Positions 1-8,540 of a stretch of 64,000 nucleotides of DNA are shown here, piece by piece. The translations under genes were made by a program, and so were the position numbers. Source of the stretch: Pseudoalteromonas luteoviolacea (GTDB taxonomy: Bacteria > Pseudomonadota > Gammaproteobacteria > Enterobacterales > Alteromonadaceae); assembly GCF_001750165.1 (NCBI RefSeq), contig NZ_CP015411.1, positions 1,702,001-1,766,000 of the forward strand. The letters are read 5' to 3'. The notes beneath the pieces are model-generated. The model saw only the letters and a program-made list of their open reading frames with translations. It was not told where the DNA came from and searched no databases. Position 1 is the stretch's first letter. Every line of letters starts with the position of its first letter.

Positions 1-1677
1 GTTCAAAGTCGCTGCTGCGCTAAACATATCAGACATCAGCCAGCTTCCTTTTAGTTTAGCGCCGGCAAAAAATCCATCACTTTCTAAATCGTCAGATTTG
101 AATCCAGCGGTTGCGAATCCTGACAGCACAAGGCTGGAGTTTAGGTATGTGTAAGAAAAGCCTTTACCTAATTCTACCTTGGGCATTAGACAGCTGCTGC
201 ACGTGAGCGTCTCTTGCTCTGCCCCAACTGTGAGGAACCAGGAACTGTTTTCATCTCCAGGTAGTGACGTGTAATTTTGCTTAATACTCTCAATACTGAG
301 CAAGGTAACTGAATACAGGTCCACATTTCCAGAGTCAATAATGACCTCGAACTCCCCCATTTTTAATTCAGCATGTTTGATATGGCCGTATGATGCATCA
401 AGTGCGTCATAGTAAGAGGGCCTTATACCAATGACAGTGCCTAAGCTATCAAATCCGATATAGCTACGAGATATCCCTCTGCCCAAAGCGGGTGTATTAT
501 TTGAATGAAAACTTTGAGATGCTGCAGCCACTGGCAACTGGTATCTTAGCACCACGGCTTTTTTGTAATATAGATTGTTGCTATCTTGCTTATCTTCTTT
601 ATTTCTAACAAATTGATAATAGTCAATGAGAGTATCTATAATTCGGTACTTTGCGCTTGGTGCCAAGTGCGCAAGTGTTTGTAGTGATAGTGTGTCTGGT
701 GCAAGTGCAATATTTCTAACGGTTTCTTTTTCGGTATCGGTTAGGCTTGCAAAACGTTGATACAATCTTGTTTGGCGCGATGGGTGATACTTGACGTCTC
801 CTAACACAGGCTGGCCTTGAGATGAACTCAAATGCAGCTTTTGGATGACTTCTTGTGGCCCAACCCATAGCTTAGAGTCTTCAATAATATCTTCATCTAA
901 TACTAATTCGATAGCCCTTGCCATGAAGTATGCACAATTTCTATTGAAGAAGAAGTATTGAAAATCAACGTTTATCAGCTCCCACAAATGTGCTAAAACT
1001 AATTCAGATTGTTCTGGTGCTAGTGCAATCGGGTATTCCCATAGGTCTCTATGTTCTGTTTCGTTGTAGTTATTAAAGTGATAAAAGAAAGGCTGGGTTG
1101 TGAACGAAGAATTATAGCTTCCATCGATCCCGTTGATAATGTATGCAAGCATTCCTTCGTTGGCAGGTATATCTGCACCGAAGTTTATTGATGCTTTATC
1201 TAAGTTAGCTTTGTTTTTTTGGTTTACGTTTAATAACAAATGGCCGTAGTAAGAAGCTGGGTTACCTAAAAAACCAGTGGCAAAAACTAAACTTAGCTGG
1301 TGTTGTTTGTGAACATCTGTGTACTGTGAATATTCAGGGCAAATAACCTCTTCAATATCCAGAGCCTTAAAGTCTAATTTTTCCTTGAGAAAAATATATC
1401 TCGCTGGGTATTTGCATTGACCGTGCAGGTTGATATCTCCTGATACGGGTTTTGTAAATGATTCTAAGGTTGCATTGAGCTCTTTGAGACTACTAAATTC
1501 ACTTTTTGCAGTGAGAAGAAATGCCTCGTCGGTAACTTTGGGGGTTTGGCCGTTATAAACTGTTAGGAGTTTTAGCCATTGTTTGTCAGTAGATAGATGA
1601 TGTAACGTTTCTTTATCAGTGCCGTATACATTCATGCTGAACGCTAATAGGCATAGGGATTTGACTAAATTTCGCAT
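1..1677 (-). CDS. DUF4105 (Lnb-like) periplasmic protein, cut by left window edge
   Basis: Reading leftwards from an ATG at 1677-1675 the frame stays open for 559 codons to the window edge, so the C-terminus is missing. The first 19 residues form a Sec signal peptide. Around residue 145 is a SYYGHLLL block with a conserved His, and around residue 248 is NRNCAYF with a conserved Cys; these are the His and Cys of DUF4105 proteins, a cysteine-hydrolase-like fold that includes the lipoprotein N-acyl transferase Lnb. The later part is rich in short alternating strands, as in the barrel-like C-terminal domain of long DUF4105 proteins. It lies just downstream of the DUF3015 gene on the same strand. 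The start codon has no Shine-Dalgarno sequence and sits 9 bases after a strong hairpin. Substrate in this organism is unknown. Confidence 0.8.
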   Translation of the reverse strand, partial: MRNLVKSLCLLAFSMNVYGTDKETLHHLSTDKQWLKLLTVYNGQTPKVTDEAFLLTAKSEFSSLKELNATLESFTKPVSGDINLHGQCKYPARYIFLKEKLDFKALDIEEVICPEYSQYTDVHKQHQLSLVFATGFLGNPASYYGHLLLNVNQKNKANLDKASINFGADIPANEGMLAYIINGIDGSYNSSFTTQPFFYHFNNYNETEHRDLWEYPIALAPEQSELVLAHLWELINVDFQYFFFNRNCAYFMARAIELVLDEDIIEDSKLWVGPQEVIQKLHLSSSQGQPVLGDVKYHPSRQTRLYQRFASLTDTEKETVRNIALAPDTLSLQTLAHLAPSAKYRIIDTLIDYYQFVRNKEDKQDSNNLYYKKAVVLRYQLPVAAASQSFHSNNTPALGRGISRSYIGFDSLGTVIGIRPSYYDALDASYGHIKHAELKMGEFEVIIDSGNVDLYSVTLLSIESIKQNYTSLPGDENSSWFLTVGAEQETLTCSSCLMPKVELGKGFSYTYLNSSLVLSGFATAGFKSDDLESDGFFAGAKLKGSWLMSDMFSAAATLN

Positions 1678-1686
1678 ACATAAAAA

Positions 1687-1719
1687 TTTGATGCGAGATT
1701 ATCCTAATCTCGCATCAAA
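1687..1719 (-). terminator. Perfect 15-bp hairpin with T-run between DUF3015 and DUF4105 genes
   Basis: On the minus strand TTTGATGCGAGATTA pairs perfectly with its complement across a 3-base loop and is followed by TTTTT. It has the form of an intrinsic terminator for the DUF3015 gene, but it ends only about 9 bases before the DUF4105 start codon, so any read-through transcript begins translation straight out of the stem. Confidence 0.8.
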
Positions 1720-1724
1720 TAGCA

Positions 1725-2174
1725 TTAGATAGCTGTCATTAAAGCTGTGTAGTAAGCTTGAGACTTCTCAACTTTAGTTGTTTCAGTATCGAATGCAGTC
1801 ATAGAAACCGCTACATTTGCACGTAGTTTAGCTACAACGTCACCTTTTTGCGCTTCAGAAACTTCAGCAATTTCTAAAAGTGTGTTTAGGTGTTGGCCTT
1901 CGCCACGAGCTGTATCTTCATTTAGAGAGTCAAAGCTCTCGATGATGAATTTAGCAACTTTAGTGTTTTTAGCATTACAAGTCTCAGGACTCATAGTTGC
2001 TGAAGTAATCGCTGTTACGCCTAAATCCCAGATAATGTTTGAGCTAACAGCACCTGCGCTTTGGTTAGGGAATAAAGCTGCACCGATACCACAATCTGAA
2101 TATGGGTTAGGGCCTGAAGCGTTTGCACTTGTTACAAAAGTTAGAGCTAAAGCAGCTAATAAATTCTTTTTCAT
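1725..2174 (-). CDS. DUF3015 family exported protein
   Basis: 149 residues. A signal peptide (MKKNLLAALALTFVTSANAS) is followed by the family's typical N-terminal block NPYSDCGIGAALF, then IWDLGVTAITSA and SPETC; two cysteines near residues 28 and 66 could form a disulphide. The length and motif order fit DUF3015, small exported proteins of unknown function in marine gammaproteobacteria. The start is preceded by AAGGACTTAAAACA on the minus strand, giving a plausible ribosome site. It is immediately upstream of the DUF4105 gene with a strong hairpin between, so the two may be expressed at different levels from one promoter. Function unknown. Confidence 0.85.
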   Translation of the reverse strand: MKKNLLAALALTFVTSANASGPNPYSDCGIGAALFPNQSAGAVSSNIIWDLGVTAITSATMSPETCNAKNTKVAKFIIESFDSLNEDTARGEGQHLNTLLEIAEVSEAQKGDVVAKLRANVAVSMTAFDTETTKVEKSQAYYTALMTAI

Positions 2175-2835
2175 TGTTTTAAGTCCTTAATTAATTTTAA
2201 ATTATAGTAGCTAATCTAACTATTAGGTTAGTAACTATACGACGGGATTCTAATATTTAATAAATATTAAATCAATTGTTTATTGTTATTTTACCTTGAA
2301 GTTATTGTAATTATTACTTTTTAAATAAAGCCTGTTTATTTATTGAACGTATGTTCTTATTTTGTTAACAGTTAACCAATTAGTTACTTTTTTCTTGGTG
2401 TTTTTTTAAGTGAAAGGAATTTTTTATTTGTCATTATGGGTTTTTAATTTATTAAATCTCATTGTGTTTATAAGGTGCTAGGTTGCTAATTATTTATAGC
2501 GGTGACGTTTACTATATAAATATAAACGTTGCTTTAAAAAGGCGGAATTAGTTAAGAAAAGGAACTGTTGATATGCTTATCTACAGTGGTTATTGTGTGT
2601 TCTTTGAGGTTATAGAGTGTAAGTAACCCTTAATAAACGACCGTGTGGGTAAATTTACAAAGGAAATACATTCAACAATGAGGTTGTTTTTTTAACCATA
2701 AGCTTACAGAGGAATATGATCTATTGAGAAAATGCCTACGCGAAATGCTCATGAGTTATCTCGGCTGATATCATGTCCCTGAATAAAAATGAACAAATAT
2801 GGAGCGCTCTTTCTTTATATCGATGTTTACCTGCT
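2175..2835. other. Intergenic, AT-rich, no gene seen
   Basis: About 660 bases between two leftward genes. Very A/T-rich near 2,200-2,480 with long T-runs. It must contain the promoter of the DUF3015 gene, but no clear -35/-10 pair, RNA gene or conserved open frame could be supported. Confidence 0.5.
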
Positions 2836-4851
2836 CTAATTTTTCTTTGGTATCTTAATCACAAACTTTGCTCCAGTTGATTGATATTCATAGCCTATTT
2901 CACCCTTCAAGACATGCACAACCGAGTTGTAAGCGATATTTAGCCCTAGTCCTAACTTTCCTGTGCTGAGTTGGCTTGTGTAAAAGGGGTCAAACATATG
3001 TTTTTGGTCTTCCTCCGAAATTCCTACACCATTATCTTGATAAGTGATGAGTACATACTGATTGTTATCTTGAACATCAATGCTAATACACTTAGATGCT
3101 TGCAGGTCAAAACCATGAGCGCAAGAGTTATTGACGAGCTGAGAGATAACTTTTACCAAGGTTTCTGGGTGTGAATGAATATCTACGGGATCGCCTGTTA
3201 CAGTTAAAATGATATCTGGATCGATGCTTTGAGAGATAAGGGAGCACCTTTTAGTTAGAAAGCTAAGTACCTCAAAGAGAGATGATTCACTGGTGTCTAA
3301 ATTAGCAGCGATTAACTTAAACCGTGCTATCATATCCGCCGCTCGATTGGAGTTATTCGCTGTCAAGGCAAGCATTTCAGACGCTTCTTCTAAGAATATT
3401 TTTAAGTGTTTGGCACTCAGTGTTTGGTTTGACAGTAACTCACGTATTTCTTTGAGCTTTTCTTCTAGGCATGACGCAGAGGTGACAACCAAGCCCAACG
3501 GTGTATTGAGTTGATGAGCCATGCCAGAAACTAAGGTAGTCATTGCAGACATCTTTTCAGCTTCGAGGAGCTGCTTTTGAGTTGCTTTCAGGTTGTTGAG
3601 TGTGTCAGTTAAAGCAAGGTTTTTGGTTTTAATACGACGTACAAAAAACCAAGTTATAAGCCCGATAACAAACATGGCGATAAGCATAATAATTAACTGT
3701 TCTTTAGCTGCTTGAGAGTTGATTTTATGCAATGTATTCTCTTGGGTCAGCTTGGCAATATCTCGCTCTTTAATGGCTAAGTTCATTTGAGCTGCGTGAA
3801 AAGCGACGCCTATTTCTGCTTGGCCCTGCAAAAACTCAATCTTACTTTGCATGAGTAAATTTGATGTATCGAGTGCACTATTTAGGTCATTGACTTTCTT
3901 ATAATATTCTACGAGTAATTGATAGGCTTCTGATTTTTCTTTGAGTCTGGTGTGTTTATCGCTTAATTGAACAATTTCGTTCAACTGTTCTTCAGTACCT
4001 TGGTATTCTTTCTGTAAAAGTTTGATTTTTACCAGATCTATTTTTGGCCCTATGCTATCTGCGATGGCGTTACTATTTTGGCGTATTGTGGTTGCAAGTT
4101 CTAAATGGCGTTTTGCCAGCTCAAGATCACCAAGGGCAATGTAAGTTTTACCTAGATTATGATGGGACCATGAACTATGGTAGGTGAAGTTATTTTGTTC
4201 TCGAAGACTGAGGCTTTGCTTGTGAAAATCTAGTGCGGTTTGATACTCACCTAGGCCAAAATATGCTTCCCCAATATTGTTCAACCCAACAGCCGTTTGC
4301 TGTTCAAGTCCTCTGTCTTTAGCATCTTGATAAAAGCGCTGAAAGTAGGACTGGGCATCTTCATAGCGGCTTAATTTTAAATACACATTACCGATATTAT
4401 TTTCTGTTTGTCGCAGAAATAATTCGGTATCCATAAGGGCTGCGAGCTTGTAGCTTTCTAGATAGTTTTCAAGTGCTCTTTCATATAGCCCCATGCGAGT
4501 TAATGCACCTGCAGTGAGGCTATAATAACTGTATAAAATGGTGGGATCTGAGACTTCAATGCTCATTTTTTTACATTGTGACAAAGTCGATATTGCACTG
4601 TGTAGATCATCGGTTTGAATTTGAAACCAAGCCTTGCCATATAATAAACGGATTTTTTGCCTGGTACTCAGTTGTTTATCGAATTTAAATAAAAAGTACT
4701 CTGTGGTCGATATCGCTTCTAGAGGGGATTGAGAAGATGCACTGCGTATTTCTGCTCTGATCTCTTCAAATTCTGCCTCGGTGAATGGGGCAGCAATTAC
4801 AATGTTGCTAGCAAAGACTAGTATCCAAATGGTACAACGTAAAAACATCAA
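2836..4851 (-). CDS. TPR-domain sensor histidine kinase
   Basis: 671 residues. A signal peptide leads into tetratricopeptide repeats at about residues 70-330 (for example LEKAL/YLES-type helices and NNIGNVYLKLSRYEDA), placing the sensor part outside the inner membrane. One transmembrane helix lies near 387-405 (LIIMLIAMFVIGLITWFF), then a coiled-coil linker. The H-box is GMAHQLNTPLG near residue 445, the N-box QLVNNSCAHGF near 575, the G1 box DNGVGIS and G2 box GLGLNIAYN follow. Single-membrane-helix TPR kinases of this form are common in Alteromonadales. No response regulator gene is adjacent, so the partner is elsewhere. The ligand cannot be told from sequence. Confidence 0.88.
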   Translation of the reverse strand: MMFLRCTIWILVFASNIVIAAPFTEAEFEEIRAEIRSASSQSPLEAISTTEYFLFKFDKQLSTRQKIRLLYGKAWFQIQTDDLHSAISTLSQCKKMSIEVSDPTILYSYYSLTAGALTRMGLYERALENYLESYKLAALMDTELFLRQTENNIGNVYLKLSRYEDAQSYFQRFYQDAKDRGLEQQTAVGLNNIGEAYFGLGEYQTALDFHKQSLSLREQNNFTYHSSWSHHNLGKTYIALGDLELAKRHLELATTIRQNSNAIADSIGPKIDLVKIKLLQKEYQGTEEQLNEIVQLSDKHTRLKEKSEAYQLLVEYYKKVNDLNSALDTSNLLMQSKIEFLQGQAEIGVAFHAAQMNLAIKERDIAKLTQENTLHKINSQAAKEQLIIMLIAMFVIGLITWFFVRRIKTKNLALTDTLNNLKATQKQLLEAEKMSAMTTLVSGMAHQLNTPLGLVVTSASCLEEKLKEIRELLSNQTLSAKHLKIFLEEASEMLALTANNSNRAADMIARFKLIAANLDTSESSLFEVLSFLTKRCSLISQSIDPDIILTVTGDPVDIHSHPETLVKVISQLVNNSCAHGFDLQASKCISIDVQDNNQYVLITYQDNGVGISEEDQKHMFDPFYTSQLSTGKLGLGLNIAYNSVVHVLKGEIGYEYQSTGAKFVIKIPKKN

Positions 4852-4980
4852 ACGTTGGCTCTCTTCTCTACAACTAAATCCTAAGCATAGCAGCTAGTCT
4901 TTTTTTGGCACTGGTGTATTTGAAGAAAATTAATTTAATAAAAATATTAATTTAGACTTAAAAGCTGCAACAAGCATGAT

Positions 4981-5007
4981 AAAGCGCCGTGCACTATACA
5001 GCGCTTT
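4981..5007 (-). terminator. Possible terminator after the wHTH gene
   Basis: AAAGCGC and GCGCTTT form a 7-bp inverted repeat with a 13-base loop just past the stop codon of the leftward regulator gene. No long T-run follows, so termination strength is uncertain. Confidence 0.4.
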
Positions 5008-5013
5008 ACAAGC

Positions 5014-5292
5014 CTATTGAATGATCTTTTTTAATGCCTCTACATGTGTTCTAAACGCGGCTCTACCCAAGTCAGTTAAAGATACCCACGTACAAGGTCG
5101 GCCTTGGTTGCTGCGTTTTGAAGTCACAATATACTCAGCCTCTTCTAATACTTTTAGCTGCTTTGATAACACAGAATCGCTGACATCTAGCTGCAATTTA
5201 ATCAGTTTAAAGTCGAGCTCTGCGCTGGTGGCAAGCATGGCGCATATCTGTAAGCGGTTTGGCGCATGGATAATGGGGTCTAAATCACTCAT
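5014..5292 (-). CDS. Winged-helix transcriptional regulator (HTH_34/MarR-ArsR-like)
   Basis: 92 residues from ATG 5292 (MSDLDPIIHAPNRLQI). The helix-turn-helix part LQLDVSDSVLSKQLKVLEEA and the following wing YIVTSKRSNQGRPCTWVSLT match the short winged-helix family that begins with a (D)PIIHAPNRLQIC motif. I chose this start over an upstream in-frame one because the ATG overlaps the end of the preceding membrane-protein gene by 8 bases, a usual coupled arrangement. In this family the regulator is commonly paired with a membrane protein of the kind encoded just upstream. The palindromes at 5795-5869 ahead of the operon are its likely binding sites (inference). Confidence 0.85.
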   Translation of the reverse strand: MSDLDPIIHAPNRLQICAMLATSAELDFKLIKLQLDVSDSVLSKQLKVLEEAEYIVTSKRSNQGRPCTWVSLTDLGRAAFRTHVEALKKIIQ

Positions 5293-5779
5293 TTGGGCGC
5301 TCCACATTGACAACTTCACCTGTCGGATACATTCGTTGTAACCAAACAAGCACACCACCACACAGTAGGCCGCATACCCAAGGAATAAAATTCAACTCAG
5401 TAAATAGAGTAAGTTCGCGGCTTACAACGACCATTACTGCAAAAAATAGTGCGCTATAAATATTGAGCTTTTTACTGGCATTGGAGCGGGGCAGTATGGC
5501 AGGCTTGACCCCTAATAAATAACAGCGGTATAAGTAAATTGCGACTGATAACGCAAATACGACCCCGCCGACGATCATCATTAACGCCCATTGATTTTCG
5601 TGTCGCATTAAGCCATATCCTGCGACAATTGCGCCATAGCTCAAACCTGTGATGGCGCTTATCCACATTGGCGGGCGGCTATGTTCTATGGTTTCTTGCT
5701 GTGTGGATTGAATGCTTGCAAGCGCTTGTGTTGCTGCATCTTTATCTATTTCTGTGATTTTATTTTGTGCGTCTTTCAT
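5285..5779 (-). CDS. Four-helix inner-membrane protein, operon partner of wHTH regulator
   Basis: 164 residues. A polar N-terminus of about 35 residues is followed by four hydrophobic stretches (ISAITGLSYGAIVAGYGL, ALMMIVGGVVFALSVAIYLY, IYSALFFAVMVVV, FIPWVCGLLCGGVLVW). No catalytic motif is visible and I do not recognise a named family beyond small membrane proteins found with short winged-helix regulators. Its last codons overlap the regulator start by 8 bases, so the two are translationally coupled. The start ATG is preceded by AAGGACAGCAAACA. Expression is probably controlled through the three palindromes directly upstream. Confidence 0.75.
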   Translation of the reverse strand: MKDAQNKITEIDKDAATQALASIQSTQQETIEHSRPPMWISAITGLSYGAIVAGYGLMRHENQWALMMIVGGVVFALSVAIYLYRCYLLGVKPAILPRSNASKKLNIYSALFFAVMVVVSRELTLFTELNFIPWVCGLLCGGVLVWLQRMYPTGEVVNVERPNE

Positions 5780-5794
5780 TGTTTGCTGTCCTTA

Positions 5795-5869
5795 ACTTTC
5801 CATAGTGGAAACTAAAATTTAGCCTACACTTTCCAACTTGGCAAGTAAAAACTTTCCATAATGGAAAGT
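5795..5869. promoter_or_regulatory. Three palindromic operators upstream of membrane protein/wHTH operon
   Basis: Three 19-bp sites share the form ACTTTCCAnnnTGGAAAGT: 5795-5813 (ACTTTCCATAGTGGAAACT), 5828-5846 (ACTTTCCAACTTGGCAAGT) and 5851-5869 (ACTTTCCATAATGGAAAGT, near perfect). Centre spacings are 33 and 23 bases. They lie within 16-90 bases upstream of the operon start, a position suited to autoregulation by the winged-helix protein. Binding is inferred, not shown. Confidence 0.75.
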
Positions 5870-5895
5870 TTAAAAGGCGATGTTTCACGAACGAG

Positions 5896-7017
5896 CTATG
5901 AAAGTAGATTAGGAGAGGTTAAACCTTGCATCCAAAGCATACGTAATTTCGCAGGGGCCATTTTTACCGGCTGCTGAGGTATGTCAGAGAAGAATTGCCT
6001 AGCCAAAAGCCGACCTATTGTTTGCGCTGTGGTGGTCTTGTTTATTCTGGTATTGAAAAAGTGATTCAGGGCCTTAGGTACTTGTCGTTGCTGGTTGAGC
6101 AAATTGATTAGGTGCCACACATCTTCCAAAGCTTGACTAGCGCCTTGCCCAGATGTTGGCAGTGAGGCATGTGCAGCGTCTCCGATAATGACAATATTTT
6201 CTTTATGCCAATAAGGAAGTGGCTCAAGGTCGTGAACAAAAATATGACGACAGGAATCAAGATTAGCATCACAGAGAAGCGAGTTGATCACCGTTGGCCA
6301 GTACCTAAATCGATATTTTGCTTCGTCAATAAATTGAGCAGTAGTAGCTGCTTTATCGATGCTACAAGGCCATGCAGCGGCCCAGTAACATGAATGTGCA
6401 CTGGCGGGTACCATACCAAAACGCAACCCGTCATCACGATACTCTTGGATAGCATTCCCAACCAAATTGGATAGGGTAGGGCTTACCCCAATAACATTGA
6501 TGAAACCTTGATAAACAGGTTCAACTGGTTGATCAAAAATCACTTTGCGTGTTTGTGAATGCATTCTGCCATCAGCACCAATTACCAAATCAAATTGCTT
6601 AGCAAGTGCTGAGATATTTTTGCTCTCAATAGATTTGCCAAAGTGGCATGAGATGTTAAGCGCCCTTACTTTATCATACAAGCATTGCATCAGGTCTTTG
6701 CGCAAAATGCTAATACTGGGATATCCGCATAGTTGATTAAGTTGTGATATATCTAGGTTCGACAATACTTGTCCTCGTTGGTTTATTTGTTGCACAAAAT
6801 TGGGCTGTACTCCAAGTTCTGATATAGCTTGGAGTAATCCCATCTTATCTAACACATACATGGCATTAGGCCAAAGTGTTACGCCAGCCCCAATCTGTGA
6901 TATTTCATTTTGTTTTTCGAACACCTCTACATCAAAACCCTGTTGTGTGGCAAAAATAGCCATGCTTAGGCCTGCGATACCTGCGCCAATAATTGCTATA
7001 CGTCGAGTATTTTGCAT
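5896..7017 (-). CDS. FAD-dependent monooxygenase (salicylate-hydroxylase-like)
   Basis: About 373 residues. The dinucleotide-binding fold opens with IAIIGAGIAGLSMAIF (GxGxxG) and an acidic strand end EVFEKQ; the DG motif LVIGADGRMHSQTR is near residue 160 and the GD motif IIGDAAHASLPTSGQGA near 285. Order and length fit single-component flavoprotein hydroxylases of aromatic compounds. I favour the start at 7017 (MQNTRR) because GGAG stands 9 bases before it, rather than the ATG 15 bases upstream. It is divergent from a LysR gene with an inverted repeat between, so it is probably induced by its substrate through that regulator. The substrate is not predictable here. Confidence 0.88.
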   Translation of the reverse strand: MQNTRRIAIIGAGIAGLSMAIFATQQGFDVEVFEKQNEISQIGAGVTLWPNAMYVLDKMGLLQAISELGVQPNFVQQINQRGQVLSNLDISQLNQLCGYPSISILRKDLMQCLYDKVRALNISCHFGKSIESKNISALAKQFDLVIGADGRMHSQTRKVIFDQPVEPVYQGFINVIGVSPTLSNLVGNAIQEYRDDGLRFGMVPASAHSCYWAAAWPCSIDKAATTAQFIDEAKYRFRYWPTVINSLLCDANLDSCRHIFVHDLEPLPYWHKENIVIIGDAAHASLPTSGQGASQALEDVWHLINLLNQQRQVPKALNHFFNTRINKTTTAQTIGRLLARQFFSDIPQQPVKMAPAKLRMLWMQGLTSPNLLS

Positions 7018-7066
7018 TTTATTTATCTCCATTTGAATCTTAGCCAGACTTTGACAAATTTAAATA

Positions 7067-7104
7067 GTGGGATAAATTGGTGATATTGATTTTCATAATC
7101 CCAC
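7067..7104. promoter_or_regulatory. Inverted repeat in the monooxygenase/LysR divergent promoter
   Basis: GTGGGAT at 7067-7073 and ATCCCAC at 7098-7104 are perfect inverted copies 24 bases apart, in the short gap between the two divergent genes. Position suits a LysR-type binding site; a further half-site TATGGG follows at about 7108. Confidence 0.5.
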
Positions 7105-7118
7105 AATATGGGTTAATT

Positions 7119-7997
7119 ATGTTGGATAAAGTAGAGTTAAAATGGCTAAAGAGCTTTGAGGCTGTATTTTTGCACTTAAGCTTTAAGCTAGCATCTGAGC
7201 AGTTGGCATTGCCAACGTCGAATGTCAGCCGTCATGTTGCATTGCTGGAGCAGCAACTTAATGTACGATTATTTGAACGCACAACACGGAAAATGCGCCC
7301 GACGGAGGCTGGTAAAAAGTTATTTTATTCTACGAGTTCGCTGTTGGAGTCTTTACAGGGGGCTTTGCAAGAAACATCCTTACAATCACATCAAGTGTCT
7401 GGGCATCTTAAAATAATAACGCCTGATCTCCCATTTATGGGAGAAGTAATTGCAAGTTTTGTCGTTCAAAACCCATTAATAGAATTGAGTTGTGATACTC
7501 AATTAGAGACGAGAGAGGGCGTTGTGGACGGTTTTGATATTGTCATGAGCTTTAATCGTGGCAATATCGCAGACTCGGGCTGGGTTGCAAAAGAGATTGT
7601 TCGATGGCCAAGCTGTGTTGTGGCTGCGCCGAAACTGTTGGCGCGTTATTCAAAACCAAAAACTTTACAGGCATTGAGTTTACTGCCTTGTATTACCTCC
7701 CTAACTGTGATGCAAGGGTCTCCTTGGCGTTTTAAAGACAACTATTTATTAAAAGTTCAATCTAGTTTTAAAGTGAATAGTGGCAATATGGCGAGGGCCG
7801 CCGCCATACAAGGGCTTGGCTTTGCGATATTACCTTACCATGCCTGCGAAAAAGCGATTGAGCAAGGTCAGCTCATAGATATTAAGTTAGACCGTGAGCC
7901 AGAGGATTTAGTATTGAATGCATTTTACTCTGGACGAAAATATCCGCTTCCGAAGGTTAAATCATTTTTAGGGCACTTAAAAAAGCATCTAAATTGA
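7119..7997 (+). CDS. LysR-family transcriptional regulator
   Basis: 292 residues from ATG 7119 (MLDKVELKWLKSFEAVF). The N-terminal helix-turn-helix reads SFKLASEQLALPTSNVSRHV, followed by EQQLNVRLFERTTRKMRPTE, both standard for LysR proteins. The rest is the periplasmic-binding-protein-like effector domain, including the CVVAAPKLL region. Divergence from the flavin monooxygenase gene, with only about 100 bases between, suggests it controls that gene. An in-frame upstream ATG at 7077 would add a hydrophobic stretch not seen in the family, so I reject it. Effector unknown. Confidence 0.88.
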   Translation: MLDKVELKWLKSFEAVFLHLSFKLASEQLALPTSNVSRHVALLEQQLNVRLFERTTRKMRPTEAGKKLFYSTSSLLESLQGALQETSLQSHQVSGHLKIITPDLPFMGEVIASFVVQNPLIELSCDTQLETREGVVDGFDIVMSFNRGNIADSGWVAKEIVRWPSCVVAAPKLLARYSKPKTLQALSLLPCITSLTVMQGSPWRFKDNYLLKVQSSFKVNSGNMARAAAIQGLGFAILPYHACEKAIEQGQLIDIKLDREPEDLVLNAFYSGRKYPLPKVKSFLGHLKKHLN

Positions 7998-8025
7998 CTT
8001 TAGTTAAGTGGTGTTGTGTCTATTA

Positions 8026-8068
8026 GCAAACCCTTTTTCTTTAGTAGCGAATTAGATCAAGGGTTTGC
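8026..8068. terminator. Possible bidirectional terminator
   Basis: GCAAACCCTT (8026-8035) and AAGGGTTTGC (8059-8068) pair perfectly with a 23-base loop between two convergent genes. Confidence 0.5.
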
Positions 8069-8080
8069 ATAGGTTTAGCT

Positions 8081-8323
8081 TTAACGTTCTTCACGCCAAT
8101 AAGCTTTATAAACATCTAAATACCCATTTACTGCGTTGCATCTGGATGTCCATGTGTAATCCCACTCTCTAGATATGTCAAACCACACGTTAGTGTGTGT
8201 TATTTTGTCGATACAAGTGACACGATAGTAGCGAAAGTTAGGGTCATTGTAGTCAGTTGCGCCAGCTTGCGTACCTACCAGCATGAATGCACCGATCAAA
8301 GATAATAGTATTTTTGTACTCAT
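8081..8323 (-). CDS. Small exported protein, unknown
   Basis: 80 residues from ATG 8323 (MSTKILLSLIGAFMLVGTQA), a clear signal peptide with AGA-type cleavage site; the mature part of about 55 residues has two Cys (VTCID and TSRCN) that could form a disulphide and is rich in Tyr, Trp and Arg. GGAAAATTA precedes the start on the minus strand. It is monocistronic, divergent from the DJ-1-like gene. I recognise no family; it is likely periplasmic or secreted. Confidence 0.7.
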   Translation of the reverse strand: MSTKILLSLIGAFMLVGTQAGATDYNDPNFRYYRVTCIDKITHTNVWFDISREWDYTWTSRCNAVNGYLDVYKAYWREER

Positions 8324-8540
8324 TAATTTTCCTTTTAATTTTGATTTATTGATGAGAATAAGCCCCACCAATAAATAAGCTAAAATGTATAAAAAAAGTA
8401 AATCAATAGATTGTTTGCTCTATTTTGTGCTGCTGGTAACTTTCTTAAAAAAATATTTTTAAATTTTGTATTTATGTTTAAACCTTTTCGTTTTTATTCG
8501 CGTCAAAGCTTAATGTAGTTAAAAAATAATAAGGATAAAT

